From Spirochaeta sp. (GTDB lineage Bacteria; Spirochaetota; Spirochaetia; Spirochaetales_E; Spirochaetaceae_B), in contig JAUUYD010000149.1 of NCBI GenBank assembly GCA_030590585.1, positions 1-6,253 on the forward strand: DNA of 6,253 nucleotides, given 5' to 3'. Positions 1 through 4,776 of this stretch are shown in pieces. Below the pieces are notes generated by a model that worked only from the letters and a program-made list of their open reading frames with translations, did no database searches and had not been told where the DNA came from. The position numbers and the translations under genes are program-made. Every line of letters begins with the position of its first letter. Position 1 is the stretch's first letter.

Positions 1-500
1 AAGGTGCACTCGATGACCATACCAATGTGGCCATCTTTAAAAGCATGAGCAAAGCTTACGGGATTTGCGGGCTCAGGATCGGGTATATGGTTACAGCGAA
101 TGATGATTTTGCCGAAGCCGTACGTAAAGGTGTCCACATCTGGAATCTGAACGGTTTCGCAGAAGAGTTCTTACGCATACTGCCTGAGTATTACCAGGAA
201 TTCCAGGAGAGCTGTTCGAGAGTCCGTGCTGACCGGGATAGTATGTACAAGATGTTGGGGACAATCCCCGGTATGACCGTCCACAAACCGGACGCCAATT
301 TTATTTTCTGTCGATTACCGGAAGATGCGGCCAGTGGCCCCGATATAGCCCGGAGACTATTCATAGATCACAACATTCTCGTCAAAGGCTGTGTGGGGAA
401 AACCCAGCCCGATGCCGATCGTTATCTCCGGATCGCCTGTCGTACCGAACCGGAAAATCGCGAGTTGTTCCGTGCTCTGTCCGAGCTGCTGAATGAATAA
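1..500 (+). CDS. PLP-dependent aminotransferase, class I/II (HisC-like), C-terminal part
   Basis: This is the 3' part of a gene that begins before the window; the frame is open from base 3 and gives 165 residues. The segment SMSKAYGICGLRIGY carries the Schiff-base lysine (residue 17 of the visible part) in the SxSKxxGxxGLRxGY context typical of fold-type-I aminotransferases such as histidinol-phosphate aminotransferase and threonine-phosphate decarboxylase. Further on, the small C-terminal domain is visible, with 'DANFIFCRLP' and 'YLRIACRTEPENREL', where the arginine that binds the substrate carboxylate or phosphate is expected. A GTG at base 27 is internal, because conserved sequence precedes it. 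The stop overlaps the next gene by 8 bases, so the two are probably translationally coupled. The neighbour is a CDP-alcohol phosphatidyltransferase, which argues against a plain histidine-pathway enzyme. I infer an enzyme making an amino head group, perhaps the transaminase half of a cytidylyltransferase-transaminase fusion. The substrate cannot be read from this fragment. Confidence 0.88.
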   Translation, partial: GALDDHTNVAIFKSMSKAYGICGLRIGYMVTANDDFAEAVRKGVHIWNLNGFAEEFLRILPEYYQEFQESCSRVRADRDSMYKMLGTIPGMTVHKPDANFIFCRLPEDAASGPDIARRLFIDHNILVKGCVGKTQPDADRYLRIACRTEPENRELFRALSELLNE

Positions 501-1110
501 GAAGAGCATGATATCCCTTGCGCTGGATCCCCCGAATATCGTTTCCCTTGTGGGCCTTTTATGCGCAGTTACCGCGATATATGCTGCCATCCTCGGCGCA
601 TTCTCACTGGCTATCGTAGGAATCCTCTGGGCCGTAGTCTTCGATTGGGCCGACGGTATTGTCGCCCGGAGTATGAAAAACCGCTCTGACGACCAAAAAT
701 CCCTGGGTGCAAATCTTGATTCGCTGATTGATATCGTCAGTTTCGGAGTTTTCCCAGCTGTGTTTCTTCTTGCATACGGTGGTTTCAGCGTCTGGTTCCT
801 GCCTGGAGCATTCCTTCTTGTCGCTGTTGCCGCCATTCGCCTGAGCTACTTCAATGTGTTCGGACTTGTCGATAATCACACATACCAGGGGCTGGCATTG
901 GATAACAATATTGTTGTCCTTGCGGTTTTCTTTATATGTGAACGGTTCTTCGACCGATCGGTCTTTTCAGGTATTCTTTATGCTGTATTGATGATTCTGG
1001 CGGTGTTTAATTTAGCGCCTGTTCAAACTCCGAAATTCTCTGGAAAGTGGTTTTACGTCCTTGTCATCCTCACAATTCTCTTTACGATTTTCTACGGTCT
1101 GAATTTGTAG
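493..1110 (+). CDS. CDP-alcohol phosphatidyltransferase family membrane protein
   Basis: A 205-residue integral membrane protein. The family's catalytic motif is present as D51-xx-D54-G55-xx-A58-R59-x12-G72-xxx-D76-xxx-D80; its aspartates bind metal and the CDP-linked substrate. Before it stands the usual 'DPPNIVSLVGLL' entry to the first helix. Hydrophobic segments lie at about residues 12-34, 37-53, 82-98, 102-118, 138-154, 157-174 and 186-203. The family joins a CDP-activated group to an alcohol, or an alcohol to CDP-diacylglycerol, at the membrane. R116 in 'AAIRLSYFN' recalls the phosphatidylserine synthase branch. The spacing of 12 between AR and G is longer than the usual 8 or so, caused by a polar insert (about residues 60-71). 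The ATG lies inside the end of the aminotransferase gene and has no strong Shine-Dalgarno of its own, as expected for coupled translation. The family is clear; the head group is inferred, and 2-aminoethylphosphonate is one candidate. Confidence 0.9.
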   Translation: MNKKSMISLALDPPNIVSLVGLLCAVTAIYAAILGAFSLAIVGILWAVVFDWADGIVARSMKNRSDDQKSLGANLDSLIDIVSFGVFPAVFLLAYGGFSVWFLPGAFLLVAVAAIRLSYFNVFGLVDNHTYQGLALDNNIVVLAVFFICERFFDRSVFSGILYAVLMILAVFNLAPVQTPKFSGKWFYVLVILTILFTIFYGLNL

Positions 1111-1189
1111 GGTATGGGGGCCGAACCAATTTGGTAGAAGGCGGTGTGCCTGAATAGAGAGTCACCTGTTCGTGGTTACCCGCCGGGAA

Positions 1190-1585
1190 TTAAATCCAAT
1201 TCTCCAAACGTAAAGAGGGTACTCGTTCGAACTCATTCATATTGTTTGTTACAACAATCAAATTTCTTGCGATTCCCTGAGCGGCAATTTGCATATCGTA
1301 TGCACCTATAGGTGTACCAAGTTTCTCAAGATGGGCACGGATTATTCCAAATGATTCAGCATCCTTGTCATCAAATGGTACTATCTCAAATGCCGATAAG
1401 AATTTATGGAGTGTAATCCGATTCTGCTCAACTCGCAGGCTTTTTGAAGCTCCGTATTCCAGTTCCACAACACTAATTGCAGAAACAGACAGCTCAAATG
1501 GATCAAAGGTCTCAATCCGCTGACTGAGTTTATCACTGGAGCCGTTTATCAAATAGATACATATGTTTGTATCAATCAAATACAT
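1190..1585 (-). CDS. vapC: VapC-type PIN-domain ribonuclease toxin
   Basis: A 131-residue PIN-domain protein of normal VapC length. The acidic active-site residues are all present: D5 in 'YLIDTNICIYLI', E41 in 'VVELEYGAS', D97 in 'PIGAYDMQIAA', with N114/N115 in 'VTNNMNEF' completing the metal site. The end 'SLRLENWI' is also typical. Such toxins are Mg-dependent endoribonucleases that cut tRNA or rRNA and are held inactive by VapB. The ATG lies inside vapB (14-base overlap), so the toxin is translated together with its antitoxin. Nothing looks damaged, so I take it as functional. A shortened copy of part of this gene lies about 2 kb away, at 3435-3545. The target RNA cannot be deduced. Confidence 0.93.
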   Translation of the reverse strand: MYLIDTNICIYLINGSSDKLSQRIETFDPFELSVSAISVVELEYGASKSLRVEQNRITLHKFLSAFEIVPFDDKDAESFGIIRAHLEKLGTPIGAYDMQIAAQGIARNLIVVTNNMNEFERVPSLRLENWI

Positions 1586-1817
1586 TGTTCATGTCACGGC
1601 CGGGATCAGTTGGTTGATTTCTGCCATTTTTCATGAAGTCATCTGAAAACTCATTCAAACTTTCCCGGAATGCTCTCCAGGGATCAGATTTTGGAGTCAG
1701 AATGATGGAGTTGCCAACACGCTGAATAAGAACTTCTTCTTCTCCAATCTGGAATTCCTTTGGCAACCTGACAGCCTGGCTATTACCGCTCTTGAAGACT
1801 TTTGCAGTATGCGTCAA
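1572..1817 (-). CDS. vapB: VapB/VagC-type antitoxin with AbrB-like DNA-binding domain, TTG start
   Basis: The N-terminal half, 'TAKVFKSGNSQAVRLPKEF', is the swapped-hairpin AbrB/SpoVT fold of VapB (VagC) antitoxins. The C-terminal part (about residues 45-81, 'DPWRAFRESLNEFSDDFM') is the flexible tail that would wrap round the toxin. An ATG at 1845-1847 is in frame, but I reject it because it lies in the promoter spacer, upstream of the predicted transcription start. The TTG at 1815-1817 sits 5 bases after a perfect GGAGG (1823-1827, read on the minus strand) and gives an 81-residue protein starting MTHTAKVF, the normal family length. The antitoxin neutralises the neighbouring VapC and, with it, should repress their joint promoter. 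The stop lies inside the start of vapC. Confidence 0.9.
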   Translation of the reverse strand: MTHTAKVFKSGNSQAVRLPKEFQIGEEEVLIQRVGNSIILTPKSDPWRAFRESLNEFSDDFMKNGRNQPTDPGRDMNNVFD

Positions 1818-1834
1818 ATCAACCTCCGACTTGA

Positions 1835-1863
1835 AGTATATACGCATGTATATACGGCGTCAA
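1835..1863 (-). promoter_or_regulatory. Promoter of vapBC
   Basis: On the minus strand a -35 box TTGACG (1858-1863) and a -10 box TATACT (1835-1840) are separated by exactly 17 bases, a near-consensus sigma-70-type promoter. Transcription would start near 1828, directly before the Shine-Dalgarno at 1823-1827, leaving a leader of only about 11 bases before the TTG start of vapB. This position excludes the upstream ATG as the antitoxin start. Confidence 0.75.
1836..1855. promoter_or_regulatory. Twin palindromic element, likely VapBC operator
   Basis: Two copies of the self-complementary 8-mer GTATATAC (1836-1843 and 1848-1855) are separated by 4 bases, so their centres are 12 bp apart, about one helical turn. 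They fill the spacer and part of the -10 box of the vapBC promoter. AbrB-type antitoxins usually repress their own promoter by binding such palindromes with the toxin, so this is the natural operator candidate. Binding is inferred. Confidence 0.6.
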
Positions 1864-2085
1864 TGTCGGTTGATGCGCTCCGGCCCTTCGGGCACTGATT
1901 CCTCTATCATGGAGTTCATCAACAACTTTACCATCGGATACGATTATCGTTGGGATATTCTAACCCCGGGGTTGGAGACCCGCTACACTAGCAAGTAATT
2001 TTGCGCCCACCGGAAAACCGGCGGTTCTCCAAAATCCCATTTATTATGTGCGCTTCCTCGACTCTGAAACCGGGAAACAACTCGT
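1864..2085. other. Gap between the two divergent toxin-antitoxin modules, no gene recognised
   Basis: This stretch separates the vapBC promoter from the antitoxin/doc promoter. It holds a short hairpin, GCCC-TTC-GGGC, at 1883-1893 and an imperfect stem around CCGG-AAAA-CCGG in 2011-2027. A plus-strand frame ending near 1998 reads 'MEFINNFTIGYDYRWDIL', and the minus strand has short open stretches. None has a ribosome site or a family I recognise. It may be remnant or spacer DNA. Confidence 0.4.
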
Positions 2086-2106
2086 AATTTGACATTAAAT
2101 CAAATT
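2086..2106. promoter_or_regulatory. Inverted repeat AATTTGA-N7-TCAAATT over the -35 box
   Basis: Perfect 7-base arms (2086-2092 and 2100-2106) flank a 7-base spacer and cover the TTGACA -35 box of the antitoxin/doc promoter. Position and symmetry fit an operator for the AbrB-type antitoxin encoded 20 bases downstream. Repression is inferred. Confidence 0.55.
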
Positions 2107-2117
2107 GGGCATAATAT
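2089..2117 (+). promoter_or_regulatory. Promoter of the antitoxin/doc pair
   Basis: A perfect TTGACA -35 box lies at 2089-2094. The -10 box is either TAATAT (2112-2117, spacer 17) or CATAAT (2110-2115, spacer 15, closer to consensus). Either places the transcription start at about 2122-2125, within a few bases of the antitoxin ATG at 2127. Confidence 0.6.
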
Positions 2118-2127
2118 TGTTATAACA
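2118..2127. promoter_or_regulatory. Perfect palindrome TGTTATAACA touching the antitoxin start codon
   Basis: This ten-base perfect palindrome ends on the A of the ATG at 2127 and covers the predicted transcription start. There is no purine-rich Shine-Dalgarno in front of the ATG, so the message may be nearly leaderless. The palindrome may be a second operator half-site or, less likely, a small hairpin masking the start. Confidence 0.4.
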
Positions 2128-2357
2128 TGATTAAACAACTGAGAAAGGTTGGAAATAGCAATGCCCTCTTATTGGATAAGCCGCTTCTGGAACTTGTCGG
2201 GCTGGAAGAAGATGCGACTGTAGAGATTACTGTGGATCATGGAAACATCATTATTTCACCGGTCTCACCAGGAGTTATATCCGAGACGCGTACAGAGGAG
2301 CTTCTTAACAAAATTGTCGGAACTCGTCGCAGCGTGTTGGAAAAACTGGCGAAGTGA
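2127..2357 (+). CDS. AbrB/MazE-family antitoxin paired with Doc
   Basis: A 76-residue protein. Residues 1-50 ('LRKVGNSNALLLDKPLLELVGLEEDATVEI') show the AbrB/MazE swapped-hairpin pattern, with the GNS turn and the 'LLELVGLEED' strand-loop. Residues 52-76 ('SETRTEELLNKIVGTRRS') form a helical, charged tail of the kind that blocks a toxin. Its stop shares four bases (GTGA) with the start of the Doc toxin, so the pair is one operon. It should bind the palindromes at 2086-2127 and repress its own promoter. P1 Doc has a Phd partner instead; AbrB-type partners for Doc toxins occur in other bacteria. No Shine-Dalgarno is visible and no alternative in-frame start fits better. Confidence 0.88.
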   Translation: MIKQLRKVGNSNALLLDKPLLELVGLEEDATVEITVDHGNIIISPVSPGVISETRTEELLNKIVGTRRSVLEKLAK

Positions 2358-2746
2358 GTTCCGAAACCCTTTTTCTGAGTATTGATATTGTTCAAAGTAT
2401 TCATCAACGAATGATTCTGGATTTCGGGGGCAGTGCGGGAGTTCGAGATACAGGGCTGCTCGAAGCTGCTGTAGCCATGCCGAAACAAAGATTTGGAGGA
2501 GCTCTCCTTCATACCGATATCGCCGAACAAGCAGCGGCCTATCTGTACCATTTATGCAGCAATCATGCTTTTATCGACGGTAACAAGCGAACAGCGTTGG
2601 CAAGTGCCGAGTTCTTCTTACTTCTTAATGAATGGCGACTCAATGCTGCTAATGATGAGCTCTTTAATTTAACCATGGGTGTGGCCAAGGGTACTGTGGA
2701 TAAGAGAACTCTGACGGAGTTTTTTCAACAGCACGTTGGTGTCTGA
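2354..2746 (+). CDS. doc: Doc (death-on-curing) toxin, Fic-fold kinase
   Basis: A 130-residue protein, close to the length of P1 Doc. The active-site motif H71-AF-I-D75-G76-N77-K78-R79 matches the Doc form HxFx(D/N)xNKR rather than the AMP-transferring Fic form HPFxxGNGR. Upstream, 'GVRDTGLLEAAVAMPKQRFGG' (residues 29-49) is the usual Doc substrate-loop region. P1 Doc phosphorylates a threonine of EF-Tu and stops translation, and this protein probably does the same. Translation starts at a GTG that overlaps the antitoxin stop by four bases (GTGA), which couples toxin synthesis to antitoxin synthesis. The catalytic residues are intact and the frame is undamaged, so I take it as functional. Confidence 0.93.
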   Translation: MSSETLFLSIDIVQSIHQRMILDFGGSAGVRDTGLLEAAVAMPKQRFGGALLHTDIAEQAAAYLYHLCSNHAFIDGNKRTALASAEFFLLLNEWRLNAANDELFNLTMGVAKGTVDKRTLTEFFQQHVGV

Positions 2747-2788
2747 GGGCTACAGGTAGGATAATCTGATCTGCGCCAGAGGTCATCC

Positions 2789-2818
2789 AAAAAAACCAGA
2801 GAGTCGGAAACTGTTTCC
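2789..2818 (-). terminator. Possible weak terminator after the secreted NTF2-like gene
   Basis: On the minus strand a hairpin with 6-base arms (GGAAAC/GTTTCC, one-base centre, 2806-2818) is followed, after a further 10 bases, by seven T (2789-2795). The T run is not directly at the hairpin, so the fit to an intrinsic terminator is poor. The rest of 2747-2895 holds a perfect CCGGATCCGG palindrome (2877-2886) and no recognisable gene. Confidence 0.25.
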
Positions 2819-2895
2819 TGACAACAATTGAGATAGCAAAGAGGGGCTGACTTTTCGTTGAGGGTAGCTCCTGCTGCCGGATCCGGGTCGGGCAA

Positions 2896-3342
2896 TTATT
2901 GAGGATGGGGCAGAAGGTATTGTCTGATGATTCTGTATTCCCCCCGTCTTTCCTCAAATTCAAATACATCTATAAATCCGAAGCGGCTGTTGGGATAGAC
3001 ATAAACTGGACGGCCGTTTCCCGGGAAGTACCGGATCGGGGGGTCGTATATCAGTCCCATGGACTGAAAATCCAGTCTTTCAAAGCTTGAATTCTGTCCA
3101 GCTCTCAATTCCTGCTGACCCTCAACCATACCGGGCTCCTGCCCCGGGAAATAATTGATTCGAACTGCATCATCCCAGTAACAATCGAGGAACCCATCGA
3201 CATTTTCGTCAGTTAATGATGTGGTCCATTTCTCCAGCAGTGCATCGAGGTCAGTCTGCGGATTCCCGGCAAAAACCGGAACCCCGATGAAGAAACTGAG
3301 ACAAAGAACCGTGACGATGATTTTACCCTTGGAAACTTTCAT
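2896..3342 (-). CDS. Small exported protein with NTF2/SnoaL-like fold
   Basis: A 148-residue protein. Residues 1-25 form a Sec signal peptide: a basic start (KVSKGK), a hydrophobic core (IIVTVLCLSFFIGVPV) and a cleavage site after VFA. The mature part begins 'NPQTDLDALLEKWTTSLTDENVDGFLDCYWDDAVRINY', the helix-plus-strand opening of NTF2/SnoaL or DUF4440-type domains, and ends in beta-rich sequence ('FGFIDVFEFEERRGEYRI'). It therefore acts outside the cytoplasm, probably binding a small ligand; no catalytic set is evident. I chose the ATG at 3340-3342 because GGAGG (3348-3352) lies 5 bases before it. An in-frame GTG at 3346-3348 overlaps that Shine-Dalgarno and cannot be the start. It has its own promoter and sits alone among toxin-antitoxin genes. 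The fold assignment is from pattern only. Confidence 0.78.
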   Translation of the reverse strand: MKVSKGKIIVTVLCLSFFIGVPVFAGNPQTDLDALLEKWTTSLTDENVDGFLDCYWDDAVRINYFPGQEPGMVEGQQELRAGQNSSFERLDFQSMGLIYDPPIRYFPGNGRPVYVYPNSRFGFIDVFEFEERRGEYRIIRQYLLPHPQ

Positions 3343-3367
3343 AAACACCTCCGGTGGGGCTGGGGAT

Positions 3368-3396
3368 ATTTTATCACAGAACAGACGTATTCTAAA
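3368..3396 (-). promoter_or_regulatory. Promoter of the exported NTF2-like gene
   Basis: On the minus strand a TAAAAT -10 box (3368-3373) and a TTTAGA -35 box (3391-3396, four of six consensus bases) are 17 bases apart. Transcription would start near 3361, just upstream of the GGAGG at 3348-3352. Confidence 0.5.
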
Positions 3397-3434
3397 GACA
3401 CCAGGACTGGTGAGATTTCCGGGCTGAAGATGGA

Positions 3435-3545
3435 ACTCGTTCGTTTGGGAATCAAATTACTTGCGATTCCCTGAGCGGCAATTTGCATATCGTATGCACC
3501 TATAGGAGTACCATGTTTCTGACTGAGTTTATCACTGGAGCCGTT
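3435..3545 (-). pseudogene. Internally deleted duplicate of vapC
   Basis: Bases 3450-3520 match 1256-1326 of the intact vapC with only three differences in 71. Bases 3520-3545 match 1521-1546 perfectly over 26. Between these blocks about 194 bases of vapC are missing, and the junction has a 2-base CT shared by both ends. A further 9-base match (3435-3443 with 1221-1229) lies after a second small deletion. The surviving protein words are 'NGSSDKLSQ' and 'GTPIGAYDMQIAAQGIA'. The piece has lost the N-terminal catalytic aspartate region, the glutamate and the C-terminus, so it cannot make a PIN nuclease. The orientation is that of the intact vapC. The near identity points to a recent duplication; vapB is not duplicated here. 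Confidence 0.9.
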
Positions 3546-3580
3546 CTGAGGGGGGGCAAATCCACTCTGAAATCCCCAGC

Positions 3581-3930
3581 TCACAAAATAGCAATATGCA
3601 GTTTCTCAGCAAGCGTGTTCAGCTTCATATCACAGCTAACAAGCTGAGCACTATTTCGTCTGGCAAGAATCAGATAGAAGACATCGTAAGCTGGGTGTTT
3701 CTCAGCCACACTTTGAAAAAAGACTTCAAGCCACAAATCATTTGTATCGATATAATCGTCTACTAGATCAATACAGAATTGAATGCCTTTAATACATTGG
3801 CAACTTCGGAAACGAACAGATCAGGTGCAAGCACTACCTCGGATCTGGCCAGGGCATTCTTGAATTTTATTGCCAGATCTTTATCAAGTGCAATTTCAAC
3901 CGCCGCATTTGCATCTACAACCGAAATCAA
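3581..3930 (-). pseudogene. Second PIN-domain (VapC-like) toxin gene, broken by out-of-frame deletion
   Basis: Read on the minus strand, a TTG at 3928-3930 opens a frame of 55 residues: 'MISVVDANAAVEIAL', then 'VVLAPDLFVSEVANVLKAF', with the PIN acids D6 and E42, stopping at a TAG (3763-3765). A different frame, open from before 3784 to the TGA at 3581-3583, continues the same domain: 'LVDDYIDTNDLWLE', 'KHPAYDVFYLILARRN', 'LVSCDMKLNTLAEKL', including the two remaining conserved aspartates. Compared with the family, about 15-20 residues are missing between the halves, so I infer a deletion that also shifted the frame. The subfamily differs from the vapC at 1190-1585, so this is the relic of a separate module. 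The start overlaps the stop of its antitoxin as TTGA. Confidence 0.82.
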
Positions 3931-4007
3931 CGTTCACGGTCCTCTCGAATGAGATCTGCCGGATCGGGGTAGTCAGACGTATCAATTCCCAGGCCTGTAA
4001 AACCCCT
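3927..4007 (-). pseudogene. C-terminal remnant of the antitoxin for the broken PIN toxin
   Basis: The frame directly before the broken PIN gene ends 'GLGIDTSDYPDPADLIREDRER' (given here only as its visible tail), a charged ending like those of antitoxins that precede this type of PIN toxin, and stops at TGA 3927-3929, overlapping the toxin start. Only 26 codons are open, back to a stop at 4008-4010. In the same frame before that stop the sequence reads 'YQLAVRIL' (about 4023-4046), which resembles the first strand of a ribbon-helix-helix antitoxin. If so, the middle of the gene has been deleted. That last step is speculative; no intact DNA-binding domain exists here. Confidence 0.55.
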
Positions 4008-4050
4008 TTATGCATGCGGGTCAAGAATTCGAACTGCCAATTGATACAGA

Positions 4051-4695
4051 TTAGGCTCGTTTAGAGAAGTCCCGGTCGATTTCTTCCTTCCATGTTTTCG
4101 AGAGTTTCCGGTTAATACGAAGATCACTGATAGCAGAGCTTATAGCCATGTAGTTCAACCTGGTTCCCTTTGCATCGGCACAATAATCAGCAGCATTATC
4201 TGCTCCGATTCCATACTGTTCCGCCGTGGCTACAGCGTCAATGTTTGCTCCAAGGAAGAGGAACTCCCAGCCATGCTTTTTCTTTTCTTGTTTAATCATC
4301 TTCCTGATCTGTTCATAGTTGAACTCATGGCTGGCATTCTCCATACCATCGGTGATTATGACAAAGAGTACTTTATCGGTCCGACTGTTCATTCCGCCGT
4401 TCTTCCTGACATTGGCAATCTTATGGATGGTCTTGCCCATAGCGTCCAGCAGGGCGGTACTTCCTTCGACGTAGTATTCCTTTTCAGAAATCGGCTTGAT
4501 AGCCTTGATATCAAAGCGGTCGTGGAGGAGTTGATACCGGTCGTCAAATAGTACCGTTGTAACGGCGGCATCACCAGCTTCCTTCTGCTGCTTTTTCAAC
4601 AGGGAGTTGAATCCGCCGATGGTGTCGGCTTCCAGCCCGCCCATAGATCCGCTCTTGTCCAGAATGAATACCAGTTCGGTTTGCTTCGGTTTCAT
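4051..4695 (-). CDS. Soluble VWA-domain protein with complete MIDAS
   Basis: A 214-residue cytoplasmic protein made almost entirely of one von Willebrand factor A domain. The metal-ion-dependent adhesion site is complete: D13-x-S15-x-S17 in 'FILDKSGSMGG', T80 in 'EGSTALLDAMG', and D116 in 'VIITDGMENAS'. No signal peptide or membrane segment is present. The second half keeps the family pattern 'WEFLFLGANIDAVATAEQYGI' and 'GTRLNYMAISSAI'. Proteins of this small type bind partners through Mg; their roles are mostly unknown, and I do not assign one. A GAGG Shine-Dalgarno (4705-4708) lies 9 bases before the ATG. The gene follows the HTH-like gene in the same direction with an 81-base gap, so the two may be co-transcribed and act together. 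A TerY- or YfbK-like role is possible but not supported beyond the domain. Confidence 0.87.
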   Translation of the reverse strand: MKPKQTELVFILDKSGSMGGLEADTIGGFNSLLKKQQKEAGDAAVTTVLFDDRYQLLHDRFDIKAIKPISEKEYYVEGSTALLDAMGKTIHKIANVRKNGGMNSRTDKVLFVIITDGMENASHEFNYEQIRKMIKQEKKKHGWEFLFLGANIDAVATAEQYGIGADNAADYCADAKGTRLNYMAISSAISDLRINRKLSKTWKEEIDRDFSKRA

Positions 4696-4761
4696 AAATT
4701 AATACCTCGTTTCTAAATTGATATACAAAGTATCATCGATCGCGGGTAATGGATGGTCGCC

Positions 4762-4774
4762 TGGAAAGCGACAT
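4762..4774. repeat. 13-base word upstream of the VWA gene, copy 1
   Basis: TGGAAAGCGACAT (on the minus strand ATGTCGCTTTCCA) is identical to bases 5394-5406. This copy straddles the stop-codon end of the HTH-like gene's downstream gap and also forms one arm of a short GTCGC-N7-GCGAC hairpin (4756-4772). It might be a binding site shared by the two genes. One 13-base repeat in 6 kb can occur by chance. Confidence 0.35.
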
Positions 4775-4776
4775 TT

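Noticed and set aside
357..879. Minus-strand frames opposite the CDP-alcohol transferase
   Set aside because: They are antisense to a clear membrane protein and have low-complexity, arginine- or serine-rich content.
1111..1189. Terminator between the convergent CDP-alcohol transferase and vapC genes
   Set aside because: Only short stems were found (ACCA-ATT-TGGT at 1125-1135, AGGC-N5-GCCT at 1139-1151), with no T run.
1845..1847. ATG start for vapB
   Set aside because: It lies in the spacer of the predicted promoter, upstream of the transcription start, and adds 10 residues not typical of the family.
1864..2085. Integron attC site between the modules
   Set aside because: I could not find a matched RYYYAAC/GTTRRRY pair at cassette-like spacing, and the modules point in different directions.
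2664..2969. Minus-strand frame of about 101 codons between doc and the NTF2-like gene
   Set aside because: It overlaps the ends of both real genes, has no recognisable domain and no ribosome site.
3346..3348. GTG start for the exported NTF2-like protein
   Set aside because: It overlaps the GGAGG ribosome site; the ATG two codons later is correctly spaced.
3339..3584. Minus-strand frame carrying vapC-like words, as a possible short functional protein
   Set aside because: It fuses vapC fragments to unrelated sequence in and before the NTF2-like promoter; it lacks the PIN active site and a ribosome site.
4756..4772. GTCGC-N7-GCGAC hairpin as a terminator between the HTH-like and VWA genes
   Set aside because: Its stem is only 5 bases and no T run follows it on the minus strand; co-transcription remains possible.
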